Shown: positions 1 through 10,320 of the stretch, piece after piece | Layout of the letters: the number at the start of each line of letters is the position of its first letter | Numbering within the stretch: position 1 is the first letter of the stretch | Assembly (NCBI RefSeq): GCF_963678635.1 | Contig: NC_087064.1 | Span: forward strand, 62,799,548 to 62,863,547 | Length of the DNA stretch: 64,000 bases | Origin: Symsagittifera roscoffensis | Taxonomy: Eukaryota; Xenacoelomorpha; Acoela; Convolutidae | Reading direction: 5' to 3' | Notes under the pieces: model-generated | The model's database searches: none | Told to the model about the DNA's origin: nothing | Seen by the model: only the letters and a program-made list of their open reading frames with translations | Position numbers and translations under genes: made by a program

Positions 1-44
1 CACAAACATTTGTCTTTCCCACGAATCGAGGATTTTACGAAAAA

Positions 45-270
45 AAGTTCACGAAAACAAGTATTGCGGCGCCATACTAACGCTACTGTAGACGAATGTT
101 TTCTTCGAAATTCACTCGCAAATCAATACAAAGCCAAATGCTTTTGCCTGTTTTCGATCCGACCTGGAAGAAAATGAAATATTTGGGATCGGTGTCGTTT
201 TTTTCTCCATACAAATTTCGATTTTTTAATTTGCCATTGTTATTACGAGGCCAAACAGTTCCGACTGTCT
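45..270 (+). repeat. Direct repeat D, copy 1
   Basis: This stretch of about 220 bp recurs in the same orientation at about 1145-1365. Both copies share a run around ctaacgctactgta, a motif around ttcactcgcaaa, and a tail with ggtgtcgtttttttctcc. The two copies bracket the NR1 palindrome at 290-1140. No coding potential is seen; function unknown. Confidence 0.75.
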
Positions 271-289
271 TTTAAAGTCTATGGAGCAG

Positions 290-1140
290 CAAGATCATGA
301 AAAGTTTGAATATAATAAAAATTTTAAAAAAAAAATTGAGAATTTTTGCGAAAACATCCCCCACACGCCATATTAAGCACAAAGTGATAGATTTTGCTCC
401 TATTAACAAATCAATTATGACATATAAGCTTCCTTGAATCAATTTAGAACGGTTTCTAATACCGATTAGATCACCGCTTACGCGTTAATAGCGTGAAATA
501 TATTGCGCGTTAATTGTCTCAAACTGGCCAAAATGGCGATCTTTAAACCCCCATAACTTTACGAAAAATGACCACAGGTGAAATAGTTTTTCAAAATTAA
601 GCCCAGGACTACAATAGCTTTCGATTGAAATAAAACAAATTCCGCCAAAACAGTCCGATTTTTGATAGGAAAGTAACGGAATATTTGTGCTCGGGGTGGG
701 TTTTTTTCTTCAGACAAGTTTTGACTTTTTAACTAGCAATTTTGACGGATTATTTTATATCATTCAAAAGGCCTTGTTGTCCTCAGCTCAAATTTGAAAA
801 GATATTTCACCTGTGATCATTTTTTGTAGAGTTACGGGGCTTTAAAGATTGCCATTTTGGACAATTTGGGACAATTAACGCGCGATATATTTCCCGCTAT
901 TAACGAGTAAGCGGAGATTTGATCCGTCTTAGAAATTGTTCTAAATTAATTGAAAGAAGCTTATTTGCCATAATTGATTTGTTACAAGGAGCGAAATCTA
1001 TCCTTTTGTATTTTATATGGCGTGTGTGGGGATGATTTTCAGAAAAAAACCTCAAATTAAAAAACAATTCTTTATGTTTTATTACATTCAATTTTTAAAT
1101 GTTATTAATGCTCCATAAACCTTAAAAGGCAGTCGGAACA
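290..1140. repeat. Head-to-head NR1 palindrome (imperfect inverted repeat)
   Basis: The left arm (about 290-655) is the reverse complement of the right arm (about 670-1130), with many scattered mismatches. Each arm is a copy of the dispersed NR1 family. Family hallmarks are a gtgctcggggtggg block, a tgatcatttttcgtaaagtt block, a CG-rich core containing ttaacgcgcgatatattt, and an end block with ggcagtcggaacattcag. The centre is near 660. The CG-rich core stands out against AT-rich surroundings. No ORF of note lies in it. Confidence 0.8.
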
Positions 1141-1144
1141 TTCA

Positions 1145-1365
1145 GCAGTTAACGAAAACAACTTTTGTGGCGCCACACTAACGCTACTGTATACGAATGT
1201 TTTCTTTGAAATTCACTCGCAAAACATTACAAAGCCATATGCTTTTTACCTGTTATCAATCCGATCTCGAAGAAAATGACAAAATGTTTGTGATTGGTGT
1301 CGTTTTTTTTCTCCCTACAAATTTCGACTTTTCAAATAGCTATTGTCATCACCAGGCCAAACTGC
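1145..1365 (+). repeat. Direct repeat D, copy 2
   Basis: Second copy of the repeat at 45-270, same orientation, directly after the right end of the NR1 palindrome. The pair plus the palindrome forms a D / inverted repeat / D arrangement. Confidence 0.75.
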
Positions 1366-1599
1366 GCACTGGATAGGCGCTCAGTTTTGTGTCTGTATGT
1401 TCCTGGCTTTCAGAGACAAGTCTTTAAATATGTTCCAAAATGTAATTGGATTCCAGTGACAAAATTTCAATGGATTCTGCGTACAAAAAAGTACACTATA
1501 AAATGACAATTTATACTTTTTGAGTGACGTATAAATTTTCATATGTCACGCAAAAGGTAATGTAAGCAGATTGAAACCAGTTTGTAAGCCGATGTAGCA

Positions 1600-1960
1600 G
1601 ATGTAAATCAGTTTCACCTTTGATCATTTTTTGCAAAGTTATCGCCAATTTGGGACAATTAACGCGCGATATATTTTCGTGCGATTAACTCGTAAGCGGA
1701 AAATTATTCCGTCTCATAAATCATGCGTATAAAATTAAATTTAAAAATGCCATTTGGTCCACTCATTTTTTGCTTTATGCGAAGTATATCATTTTGTTCT
1801 TTACATAGCTTGTGAGGCGATGATTTTAAGAAAAATCTCGAAATTTTTTGAAATTTTGCATAAACCATCATTTTTTTGTAAGATCACTACTCCGTAGACT
1901 TCAAAAAGCAATCTGAATATTCAGGGTTTCGACCTGATACAAGCAATCTTATTACCCTTG
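1600..1960 (+). repeat. NR1 copy, 5'-truncated, plus orientation
   Basis: Starts in the tgatcattttttgcaaagtt block, carries the CG-rich core (attaacgcgcgatatatttt) and runs to the family 3' end (attcagggtttcgacctgat). The first half of the family consensus is missing. Confidence 0.7.
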
Positions 1961-2479
1961 CAAATTTTTGTTTTTGTTTCGCATTTTAGAAACTTGTTCT
2001 TACCGAGATTCGGTTTTTATGTTGGTGGTACCTTTACAAATTCGATTTGCTAAATTTTTTTATCCCTTGTTTTCAGCTTGATACGTTTTTGCCTACAATA
2101 AATCGGCTAAGTTGCGTCGCTCGACAAGCAAAAAAGAATTTTGTGTGCGTTTTTCAGATTCAACAATAGACATGACAAGAACTGGGCTCCCAATTTAGTT
2201 TTAACTTGATTATTACGTTTTTTTGCTAATTTTATATCAGAAAATGAAAAAGTGAATTGCGGAGTGAATTTTCTGTGCTTCTTGCATAGAAACTGGATAC
2301 CCTTGTTTCTAATTTTTTTTAGTAGTCTTTAACTTTCTTGTATTTTTTTCGTCTTTTTTCCGTAAACGAAAAAGGAAACATTTTTGGGTGGCTGTGTGAT
2401 TTGAGGCGATTTATTATTTTTATAAGCCTTAATTTTTGAATTTTTTGGTTTTTTTCGGATTAAGAAATTTTGGCCTATA
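1961..2479. other. No gene seen
   Basis: AT-rich sequence with long T runs. No ORF, splice pair or repeat that I can support. Confidence 0.5.
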
Positions 2480-4382
2480 ATATATTTGTCCCAGTTTTTC
2501 TACACTTGTTGCAGTCGCAGAACAGTAACCATAAGCATTGGTTTTAATCTGCAAATCAAATGTTGTAAAATTTCCACATTAAATGCACAATTCTTCTTTT
2601 TGATACTGGCTTTTTCAAGAATTCAAATTTTTGATTCATACGGTTCACCAGTCGACATAAGTCTTGACAGTAATTTTTCCTCTCGTTTTATCTCTTCAAC
2701 TTTTCTTCTGATTGAAAACTTCCAAATTTGACCAAATTGACCTTTTTAGGATATTCAGATTCAATTCTAGCTGCCCATTTTAGATTTGTATCTTAACATC
2801 GCTCATATTTATTTAATCGGAAGGCGAATAGAGTTTGCTTGTGTGTGTTTTGAGAGGGAAGAGAGTTTAATACTTTTTTTATAAATCTTAAGTCCTGTGG
2901 TTGTTTGTGGTATTTTATTTTTGTCTTTGTTAACGGTTGGTAATTTTATCTTCAGATGATACGTTCACTTTTTTTTGGCTTGGCATGTTTTAGTTTCAAA
3001 ACTAGCTGTATTCGTATTGATATTGCTAAATTTTTTGCCATTTTCCAAGTTATTTTCTTGGTTTTTTCCCCGATTTAGTGGCTAATCTTGTTTTGCATTG
3101 CAAGTGCAAAGGGGCTCAGTTGTGCGCTTGTAATGAAAAATTTCAAGCTAAAAGTTAGTTTCAATTCAAATGTTTTCTGAGTTCGATTAGCTACGCGTTG
3201 GTCAAAATTGGAAGTTTCGTTTTCGTAAATGACTTTATCTCACTTTGACATCTTGCAAAATCTCATAAGTTTATTAAAAATGTTAGCAGTTGAAATATGT
3301 TTCCAATTGGTCTAAATACAAGAAAGATTTCTTACCTTTTTCCTTGAGAGTCGGAGTAAAACGACCTTTTATATATTCATCATTAGGAACAAAAGATCAC
3401 CTTATGACAAAATCAGTCGGTGATTTTTTAAAAGGTGTTTTTTACTACCTATAAATGACATAGCTGTTTCCATATCTTTTGGGGGTTTATTTTCAAAATG
3501 GCTCCGGTTTTATTGACTTCGTGTGATCCTCCCGCTGTCAAATTATGCCCTAGCGAAATTTCTTCTCTTAAAAAATCACATTCAGATTTTTTTTATGCGC
3601 TAGTTTTTCCTATTTTAGATTTTTCATCACTTCTAAAACAAGATTCTCATGGTTATTCGCATCGACCTGATACAATACTATTATAATTTCTAGGAACCAG
3701 TTGGGTTTTCACTAATAACCTTAAAATTACGCTGCTTTGCTGTTTCTGCAGCTAGTTTCAATTGACTATAGAAATATCTAAGGCCGTGAGCTGAAACCCA
3801 CCTTCCTTCTTTGATGTCCAATTTGAACAACTTCATCTATTTTTTCACGCAATTTTGGCACTTAGTACTTTTTCTTGAACATTTCTTGATTTTTTAGTTT
3901 GCATCAAAAGCCAATTTCTTTGAGTTGCCTTTTTTCACAGTGATGTTATTGGGCGCAAACAAACAATCGTCTGAAAGTTTGTATAATGTTAAAAATACTT
4001 TCCTACTTATTTTTTTCCAATAAATCGCTCTAATTTATATCGTACTTGAACCGGTATCTTTTTTTTCTAGTTGAATAAAACAAATTAGTTGGTACTGAAA
4101 TTTTGAACTTCAAATATGATAGAATGCCTCAAAGATATCACTTTTGATGCCCCAGAAAAAACTAAAACAAACCCGAAAAAAGTTCCTGGCCAGGTTCAAT
4201 GGCCGGAACAACAAGTTTCTACAAACAAAAAAATAACTGAGCATCTGCTAGGTGTTACGCGGCGGATGGATAAGTTACACGTAAGATCGGTGATTAAAAA
4301 AGTAACTCGAAGAAAACATGTGAGTGAGTTTTAATTTAAACTTGTCTAGCAAGATGAAAATTGTTTTTTAGAAATCACGTGG
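2480..4382 (+). repeat. Segmental direct duplication, copy A
   Basis: Collinear with 5150-7710. Shared landmarks include a block with gaaggcgaatagagtttg (about 2820 and 5595), ggggctcagttgtgcgcttg (about 3110 and 5880), atggctccggttttattgac (about 3498 and 6812) and an end block with ggtgttacgcggcggatgga (about 4250 and 7570). Copy A lacks about 540 bp that copy B has at roughly 6196-6735. Small ORFs inside it are not conserved in frame between copies, so I do not call genes. Confidence 0.8.
4116..4320 (+). other. Possible exon inside duplication copy A
   Basis: A 72-codon Lys/Arg-rich open frame starts at the ATG at 4116. It runs into a good donor context (aacatgtgagtgag near 4320) and lies 40 bp after a pyrimidine-rich acceptor-like ttttttctag (about 4070). 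In duplication copy B the equivalent frame has a TGA in place of a sense codon near the start but stays open after it. An in-frame stop upstream argues against simple use of that acceptor. No homology recognised; more likely chance or decayed. Confidence 0.15.
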
Positions 4383-4392
4383 ATTGACTTCC

Positions 4393-4780
4393 ATAAACCT
4401 TTTTAGGCACTAAGTGATAGGTTTTGCCCCTATTAACGAATAAACCATGACATATAAGCTTTCTTGAATCAGTTTAAAACGATTTCTAATACGGATTAAA
4501 TCTTCGCTTACGCGTTAAAAGCGCGAAATATATTCGCGCGTTAATTGTCTCAAGTTGGCCAAAATGGCAATCTTTAAACCCCCATAATTTTACGAAAAAT
4601 GATCACAGAAGAAATATCGTTTCAAATTTGAGCTCAAGACAACAATACCTTTTGAGTGATACAAAAAAAATCTGTCAAAAAAGGCTAGTTAAAAAATCGA
4701 AATTTGTCTGAAGAAAAAAACCCCACCACGAGCACGAATATTCCGTTATATTCGTATCGAAAGTCGGAACAATTAGACGA
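4393..4780 (-). repeat. NR1 copy, minus orientation
   Basis: Reverse-complement NR1. It has the core cgcttacgcgttaaaagcgc, then ggccaaaatggcaatcttta, and ends near cgaaagtcggaacaatta. It sits between the two copies of the segmental duplication. Confidence 0.8.
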
Positions 4781-5149
4781 TATTGCAAAACTGCAATTGT
4801 GAGAAAATAGACGAAAGTGAGAGAGATTAAAATTGGTTACAGGCAAATTGCGTGATAAAAACAAAATTGTTTGCAGACAACAGTTAAATTTCAGTGGCCA
4901 AAAATTTTACAAAAGTCGATCATGCAAAAGTCGATCATGCATAATTTATTCAATTCAAAACTCTCCTGCAATATTCGGATTTGACATTTTAAGTTCATTT
5001 AAACTAATTGCTTTGATAGGTATTGACATTTTATGTTCTTTTTGTATTTGTGAAACTTGACTCTTAAAAATCTTGTTGGCCCTTTTCTTTTCATATCTTT
5101 TTTGTTTATATTGCCAGATCTGTAAGAAAAAAATTTCATATTCTAACGT
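4781..5149. other. No gene seen
   Basis: AT-rich spacer between an NR1 copy and duplication copy B. Contains one 12-bp tandem repeat of aaaagtcgatca (about 4915-4940) and nothing else I can support. Confidence 0.5.
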
Positions 5150-7710
5150 TTGTCTCAGTTTTTCTATTTTTCTACACTTATTGGAGTCGCAGACCAGTAA
5201 CCATTAGCATTGGTTTTAACCTGCAAATCGAATGTTGTAAAATTCCCACATTAAATGCACAATTCTTCATTTTAATACTGGATTTTTCAAGAATTCAAAT
5301 TTTTGATTTATACGGTTCACATACGTCTTGAAAGTAATTTTTTCTCCCATTTTATCTCTTCAACTTTTCTTCTGATTGAAAACTTCATCTTGGAAACTCA
5401 ACAATTGAAAACAGATCCTTGTTGTAGTTTTTTTTTATGTATGAGTTCAGGCATTAGAAATAGTTCATTCAGTTTAAAAAATTTTGCAAGATGCAAAATA
5501 TATAGCAAATTCACCTTTTTAGGATATTCAGATTCAAATCTAGCTGCCCATTTCAGATTATTATCTTGAGATTGCTTATATTTGTTTTATCGGAAGGCGA
5601 ATAGAGTTTGTTTGTGTGTGTTTTGAGAGGGAAGAGAGTTCAATAATTTTTAAATAAATCTTAAGTCCTGTGGTTGTTTGTGATATTTTTTCGACTTTGT
5701 AAACGGTTGGTAGTTTTATATTCAGATGCTACTGTCACATTTTTTTGACTCGGAATATTTTAGTTTCAAAACTAGCTGTTTTCGTTTTGATAGTTCTAGT
5801 TGTTCTGCCCTTTTCCAAGTTTTTTTTTGAGTTTTTTTCCTGTTTTAGTGGCTAATCTTGTTTTGCATTGCAAGTGCTGCGGGGCTCAGTTGTGCGCTTG
5901 TAATGCAAATTTTTAAGCTAAAAGTTTGTTTCAATTCAAATGTTTTCTGATTTCGATTTGTTACGCGTTGGTCAAAATTAGAAGTTTCGTTTTCTGAAAT
6001 GACTTTATCTCACTTTGACATCTTGCAAATTCTCATTAGTTTATTAAAAATGTTAGCAGTTGAAATATGTTTCCAATTGGTATAAAAACAAAAAAAATTT
6101 CTTAGCATATTCCTTGAGAGTCGGAGTAAAATGATCTTATTCATCGTTCGGAACAATAGATCACCTTATTACAACATCAGTCGGTGATTTACTCTGGTAG
6201 TGACTAACAGACACCTTTTGCTAACACTGAAAAAACTTTTGTACGATTTAATTGTAATAAAGCAATAACCATTAAATTTATCAAGTCGGCTATGAGCTGA
6301 AAGTCATTTTTGAACATTTCCTATCTAATACGCTGGCGAGGGCTGTACAATTAGTTGCGATGATAATTTCCATGCCCAGTCAGTAGTGTTTGCAACGATC
6401 GACTGCCCATGCTACTGTCGATAGTTCCAGTTTGTTGGTTGACTCTTTTTTCTTTCACTCCTAAGACCTTGAGGCAAAGGTTATGGATAAACAGTGGCCC
6501 GTATCTATTTTATTTCTAGGGAAGCCCTGGGTCTACTATGACTCGCATCACTATTTTTTTCCTATTTTTTTTGAATTAGAACAAAATTTGGTCACTGCTG
6601 TTTTTATTTCTTAAGACACAGCCGTGTGCTCATCCCCTGATTTATTTTTTTCCATTGGAAGGCTTACGTTTTCAATTCTCTTGTTTTGTTTTCGATGATA
6701 GTCACAATTTATCTTTTTGACTCGCTGCGTTAGCAAAAGTTTTTAATAGGTGTTTTTTACTACCTATAAATGACATAGCTGTTTCCATTTCTTTTGGGGG
6801 TTTATTTTCAAAATGGCTCCGGTTTTATTGACTTCGTGTGATCCTCTCGCTGTCAAATTATGCCTTAGCGAAATTGCTTCTCCTAAAAAATCACATTTAG
6901 ATTTTTTATGCGCTAGTTTTTCCTATTTTAGATTTTTCATCACTTCTAAAACAAGCTTCTCATGGTTATTTGCATCGACCTGATACAATACTATTATAAA
7001 TTCTAGGAACCAGTACCAGTTGGGTTTTCACTAATAACCCTAAAATTACGCTGCTTTGCTGTTTCTGCAGCTAGTTTCAATTGACTATAAAAATATCTAG
7101 GGCTGTGAGCTGAAACCCATCTACTTTTTTTTAAGTCCAATTTGACCAACTTCATCTATTTTTTCTTGCAATTTTGGCACTTAGTACTTTTTCTTGAACA
7201 TTTGTTGATTTTTTAGTTTTGCATCAAAAGCTGATTTCTTTGAGTTACCTTTTTTCACCGTGATGTTATTGGGCGCAAACAAACAATCGTCTGAAAGTTT
7301 GTCTAATTTAAAAAATACTTTCCTACTTTTTTTTTCCAATCAATCGCTCTAATTTATATTGTACTTGAACCGGTATCTTTTTTTTTCTAGTTGAATAAAA
7401 CAAATTGGTTGGTACTGAAATTTTGAACTTCAAATATTATAGAATGACTCAAAGATATCACACTTGATGTCCCAGAAAAAACTAAAACAAACCAGAAAAA
7501 AGTTTCTGGCCAGTTTCAATGGCCGGAAAAACAAGTTTCTACAAACAAAAAAATAACTGAGCATCTGCTAGGTGTTACGCGGCGGATGGATAAGTTTCAC
7601 GTAAGATCTGTGATTAAAAAATTAACTCGAAGAAAACAAGTGAGTGAGTTTTCTTTTAAACTTGTCTAGCAAGATGAAAATTGTTTTATAGCAATCACGT
7701 GGATTCACCT
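5150..7710 (+). repeat. Segmental direct duplication, copy B
   Basis: Collinear with 2480-4382 but about 540 bp longer. The extra block (about 6196-6735) lies between the shared motifs cagtcggtgattt and aggtgttttttactacctat. Divergence is visible but low. The 4393-4780 NR1 copy separates the two duplicates. Confidence 0.8.
6196..6777. mobile_element. Possible small TIR element in duplication copy B
   Basis: The left end reads ggtagtgactaacagacacc then ttttgctaac. The right end, reverse-complemented, reads ggtagtaaaaaacacc followed by acttttgctaac, so the ends form imperfect terminal inverted repeats. Copy A keeps only the right end, so it is either an internal deletion in copy A or a later change in copy B. 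No transposase ORF and no clean target duplication seen. Confidence 0.35.
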
Positions 7711-7716
7711 CCATAA

Positions 7717-8464
7717 ACCGAAAATGCTAATCATACATTTCCATAAGCTACGTCTAAGAATGAAGATTAGTCATACAGGTTTCATACCTTTTGCTAAAAC
7801 GGCGTCATCAAGTTTTCAAAGAACGTTTTCTTGATTCGGCACAAAATTCGATGTTTTGTACTAATTAAAAATAATATAAGAAAATTTTATGACTAGCATT
7901 TTTTTGATGGTGACAAAAGTTTTGAAATTCGCAAAATGAATTTTTTTTACTCAAACAAACATTTCCAAAGAAAACTTTTTGCATGCAAAATTTACATATT
8001 CGTGTGCATAGCTTAGTCCTGGATACACAAAAACTAGATTTTTACCGTTTTTCTGCATTTTTTCAAAAACGCTATCAGCTCCTATTACTGTATGCCTTGA
8101 TCAATATCTTGTTCAAAAATGTTTGCCAAAATTTAAAAATTTGATTCTTTCAGTATATGAGTTATGCAAGGAAATTAAAGACAATTCAGGTTGTTTCCAA
8201 TGCATTGTAAAAGCAAGACAATCAGTGCTTTGGTGACTCTAGTTTGAGTAAACCATGATTTTTGTCAGTTGCGTTTTTTACAAAAAAATAAGAATTTTTT
8301 TAGTTCATGGAAAAATGCTAGTCATACAATTGCCATATATGAAAAATCAATAATCCTAGAACTTTCATGCAATTTTTTGTATTTATGGAATTGCATGAAA
8401 AGTGTTTGATTAACATTTTTCCATATATGAAAATTGTATGATTAGCATTTTTGGTCAACCCGGG
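7717..8464. mobile_element. MITE-like element M2, copy 1
   Basis: The ends are inverted: aaaatgctaatcatacattt at about 7721 against the reverse complement of tgtatgattagcatttttgg near 8450. A second internal inverted pair occurs near 8317-8343 and 8430-8453. The right half is homologous to 42410-43132, ending in the same ggtcaacccggg. No coding capacity. The superfamily cannot be assigned from the ends. Confidence 0.6.
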
Positions 8465-8634
8465 CATACAATGCATAGCGAAGAATTCAACTAGGTTTGC
8501 ACAAAATCAGAGGCTTAGACTTGTCCAAAAATGAACAGCATGCAAACGTTTGTTGATGAAAATTCAATGTCTTTTTTGACACCGAGAAGCTTTTGTCCAA
8601 ACTTATGTTGTCCGAGAAGCTATTGTCAAACGTA
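8465..8634. other. Spacer before LTR element 1
   Basis: Contains a short tandem motif (ccgagaagcttttgtccaaa then ccgagaagctattgtcaaac). No gene. This is the position where the missing 5' part of the LTR of the next element would be expected. Confidence 0.4.
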
Positions 8635-8823
8635 TTTGAGTTTGTTGATTTTGTTTATTGGCGCCATTGGTGCTGTCTGAGATCCTGGATTGATTTAATT
8701 AAGTATCTGCCAGTTTGATATAGTGATTGTGTGTGATCTGAAACAGTTGCAGTGATATTGATTTAAAATAGCAGTTGGAAGATTATTTATTCTAAATTAA
8801 AAGTATCGATTGACGTTTTTCTC
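8635..8823 (+). repeat. 5' LTR fragment of element 1
   Basis: Matches the 3' LTR at 20485-20609: a shared run with ggcgccattggtgctgtctg, then cctggattgattt, and the end with aaaagtatcgattga followed by tttttctc. It lacks the first 36 bp of the 3' LTR and has about 80 bp internally that the 3' copy lacks. Its right border abuts the PBS-like site. Confidence 0.7.
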
Positions 8824-9790
8824 ATGGCGCAGAAAGCAGGATACGGCGCGGAGACGGGTAACAACCCACTTGAGATTACGGCATTTTGGCCGAGAAAACG
8901 CACGGAGGCGCCAACGCTATGAGAGCACTGGATCACTCGTTTTATCTGGGGGTAATAGCAAAGCATGCGTTTAATCCAACGGCATTTTATTTCGATCGGA
9001 CGTTGACGGCAACCCAAATTGCAGCGCTGCCGGCGGCGGTGGAAGGGAAAAACCGCGTGGAGGCAGAGCAAATGCTTATTTCAAAGTTGCATCTTTGCTT
9101 GGGGGAGCGTGACCAGGATGAGCTCCATAATCGGAAACCCCACCTGAACTTGGCAATGTCTCGATAGCCGAGAGGGCTGGACGAGTTCGAGTGTGTGTTC
9201 AAAAAGGAGAGGAACAAGACGTTCGAAACGTATCGATTATTATCCAGAAAACAGGGGGATGGGAAACATTCGAAATGTTTATTTCAGTACTAAGCGGACT
9301 GGCGGTGAGGTACGACCTGGGAGCGCTGGAGCAGAGGATCCTACGAGATGTGTTTATAGTGAATATGCCTAACAAGACGGAGGTGCACACGGAACTCTGT
9401 CGCTCAATAAAGACGCCGGTTCAAGTTTACCGGATTGCCCTATCGTACGAGCAACGGGATAAGTATGCGAAAACTTACAAAGTTTCCAGTGGAGGATTTT
9501 CCGCATATCAAATAAAAACGGAACCAATTAAGGCAATCCGAGGTTTTTACCGACGCCCATTTTAACGGGGTGGCAGAGGAGCCTTTAGAAGAAATAACCG
9601 AGGTGGAGCGGACCGCAAATGTTCCAATTGCGACCAGAGCGGTTTTACAACGATCATTTTGCGAGGTGCCCGGTGAAAAATGCTGCTTGCATCTTTTGTA
9701 AGCAAACCGGACCTTACGAGCGCACATGCCGAGACCGCCAAGGGGCAGGAAGAGGACGTGTGAGTCTAAGCCTAATTCATTAGGACGGCA
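8824..9790 (+). pseudogene. gag remnant of element 1
   Basis: The reading frame opens at ATG 8824 next to the LTR and is cut by a TGA at 8920. It continues one frame back (about 8919-9167, with a stretch rich in AALPAAVEGKNRVEAEQM) and continues again at 9191-9565 (LGALEQRILRDVFIVNMPNK). Downstream come two Cys-rich knuckles. The first has CSNC at about 9620, then an 11-nt insertion that breaks the frame before its HFARC half. The second, CIFCKQTGPYERTC (about 9690-9730), has Pro where the zinc-binding His is expected. At least three frameshifts make the protein non-functional. In life Gag would form the particle and bind genomic RNA. Confidence 0.75.
8825..8842 (+). promoter_or_regulatory. 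Candidate primer-binding site overlapping gag start
   Basis: TGGCGCAGAAAGCAGG follows immediately after the LTR end. TGG is the usual first triplet, complementary to a tRNA CCA end. It lies inside the gag start codon region (ATG at 8824). The tRNA species is not identified. Confidence 0.4.
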
Positions 9791-9855
9791 CCGAGGGAGG
9801 TCTACAACAGGATCAGGACGATAAAGCATCGCATTGCGTTCGCTCCGTCGGATGG

Positions 9856-10320
9856 GTGAACGACCCGAATGTCGAAGTCCACAGTTGGGGTTCAGATAGC
9901 AAAACTGATAATATTTTTATGTCAATCAAACAGAGGAAGGAGGAGGAGTTGGAAGTAGCGGGGACGAAGCTAGCATTTAAAATTAATGGATATTCTACAC
10001 AGTTCTGGGTTGATAGTGGATCGCCTATATCTATTTTCATCATCGGCGACTTGAAACGTACCTTGGGAAAGCAGAACGTGCAGCTCCAGCCAATAGATCC
10101 GAAGGGCGACCAATTCAGGGAATATGGAAACAACCCGTTAAAGTTGATGGAAAGCTCCATTGGATGGACGACTCGGGCAGCAATATATGTAATTCAGGGC
10201 CTGCCGACCATCAATCATCGGAAGAGATCTGATGCCAGCACTGATGCTAGTTCAAGCGCCAGCGGAGAAAGAAGATCTCAACGTCCAGGGGCAACCGGAT
10301 GTTCAAAACGAGAAGAATGA
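9856..10320 (+). pseudogene. Retroviral-type aspartic protease region of element 1
   Basis: A 154-codon open frame follows gag. The catalytic triplet is seen as FWVDSGSP at about residues 50-57, with a hydrophobic run upstream typical of the single-domain dimeric protease. About 170 bp later the frame runs into a Ser/Ala/Arg-rich tail and ends at 10320. A diverged copy of its C-terminal half (GKQNEHLQPIDPKGDQ region) recurs at 16680-16834 in front of pol unit C. It is missing in front of unit B. The intact stretch would cleave Gag-Pol, but the element is dead. Confidence 0.7.

Noticed and set aside
8787-9217. Minus-strand ORFs over the gag remnant
   Set aside because: Antisense to gag sequence; no family motifs.
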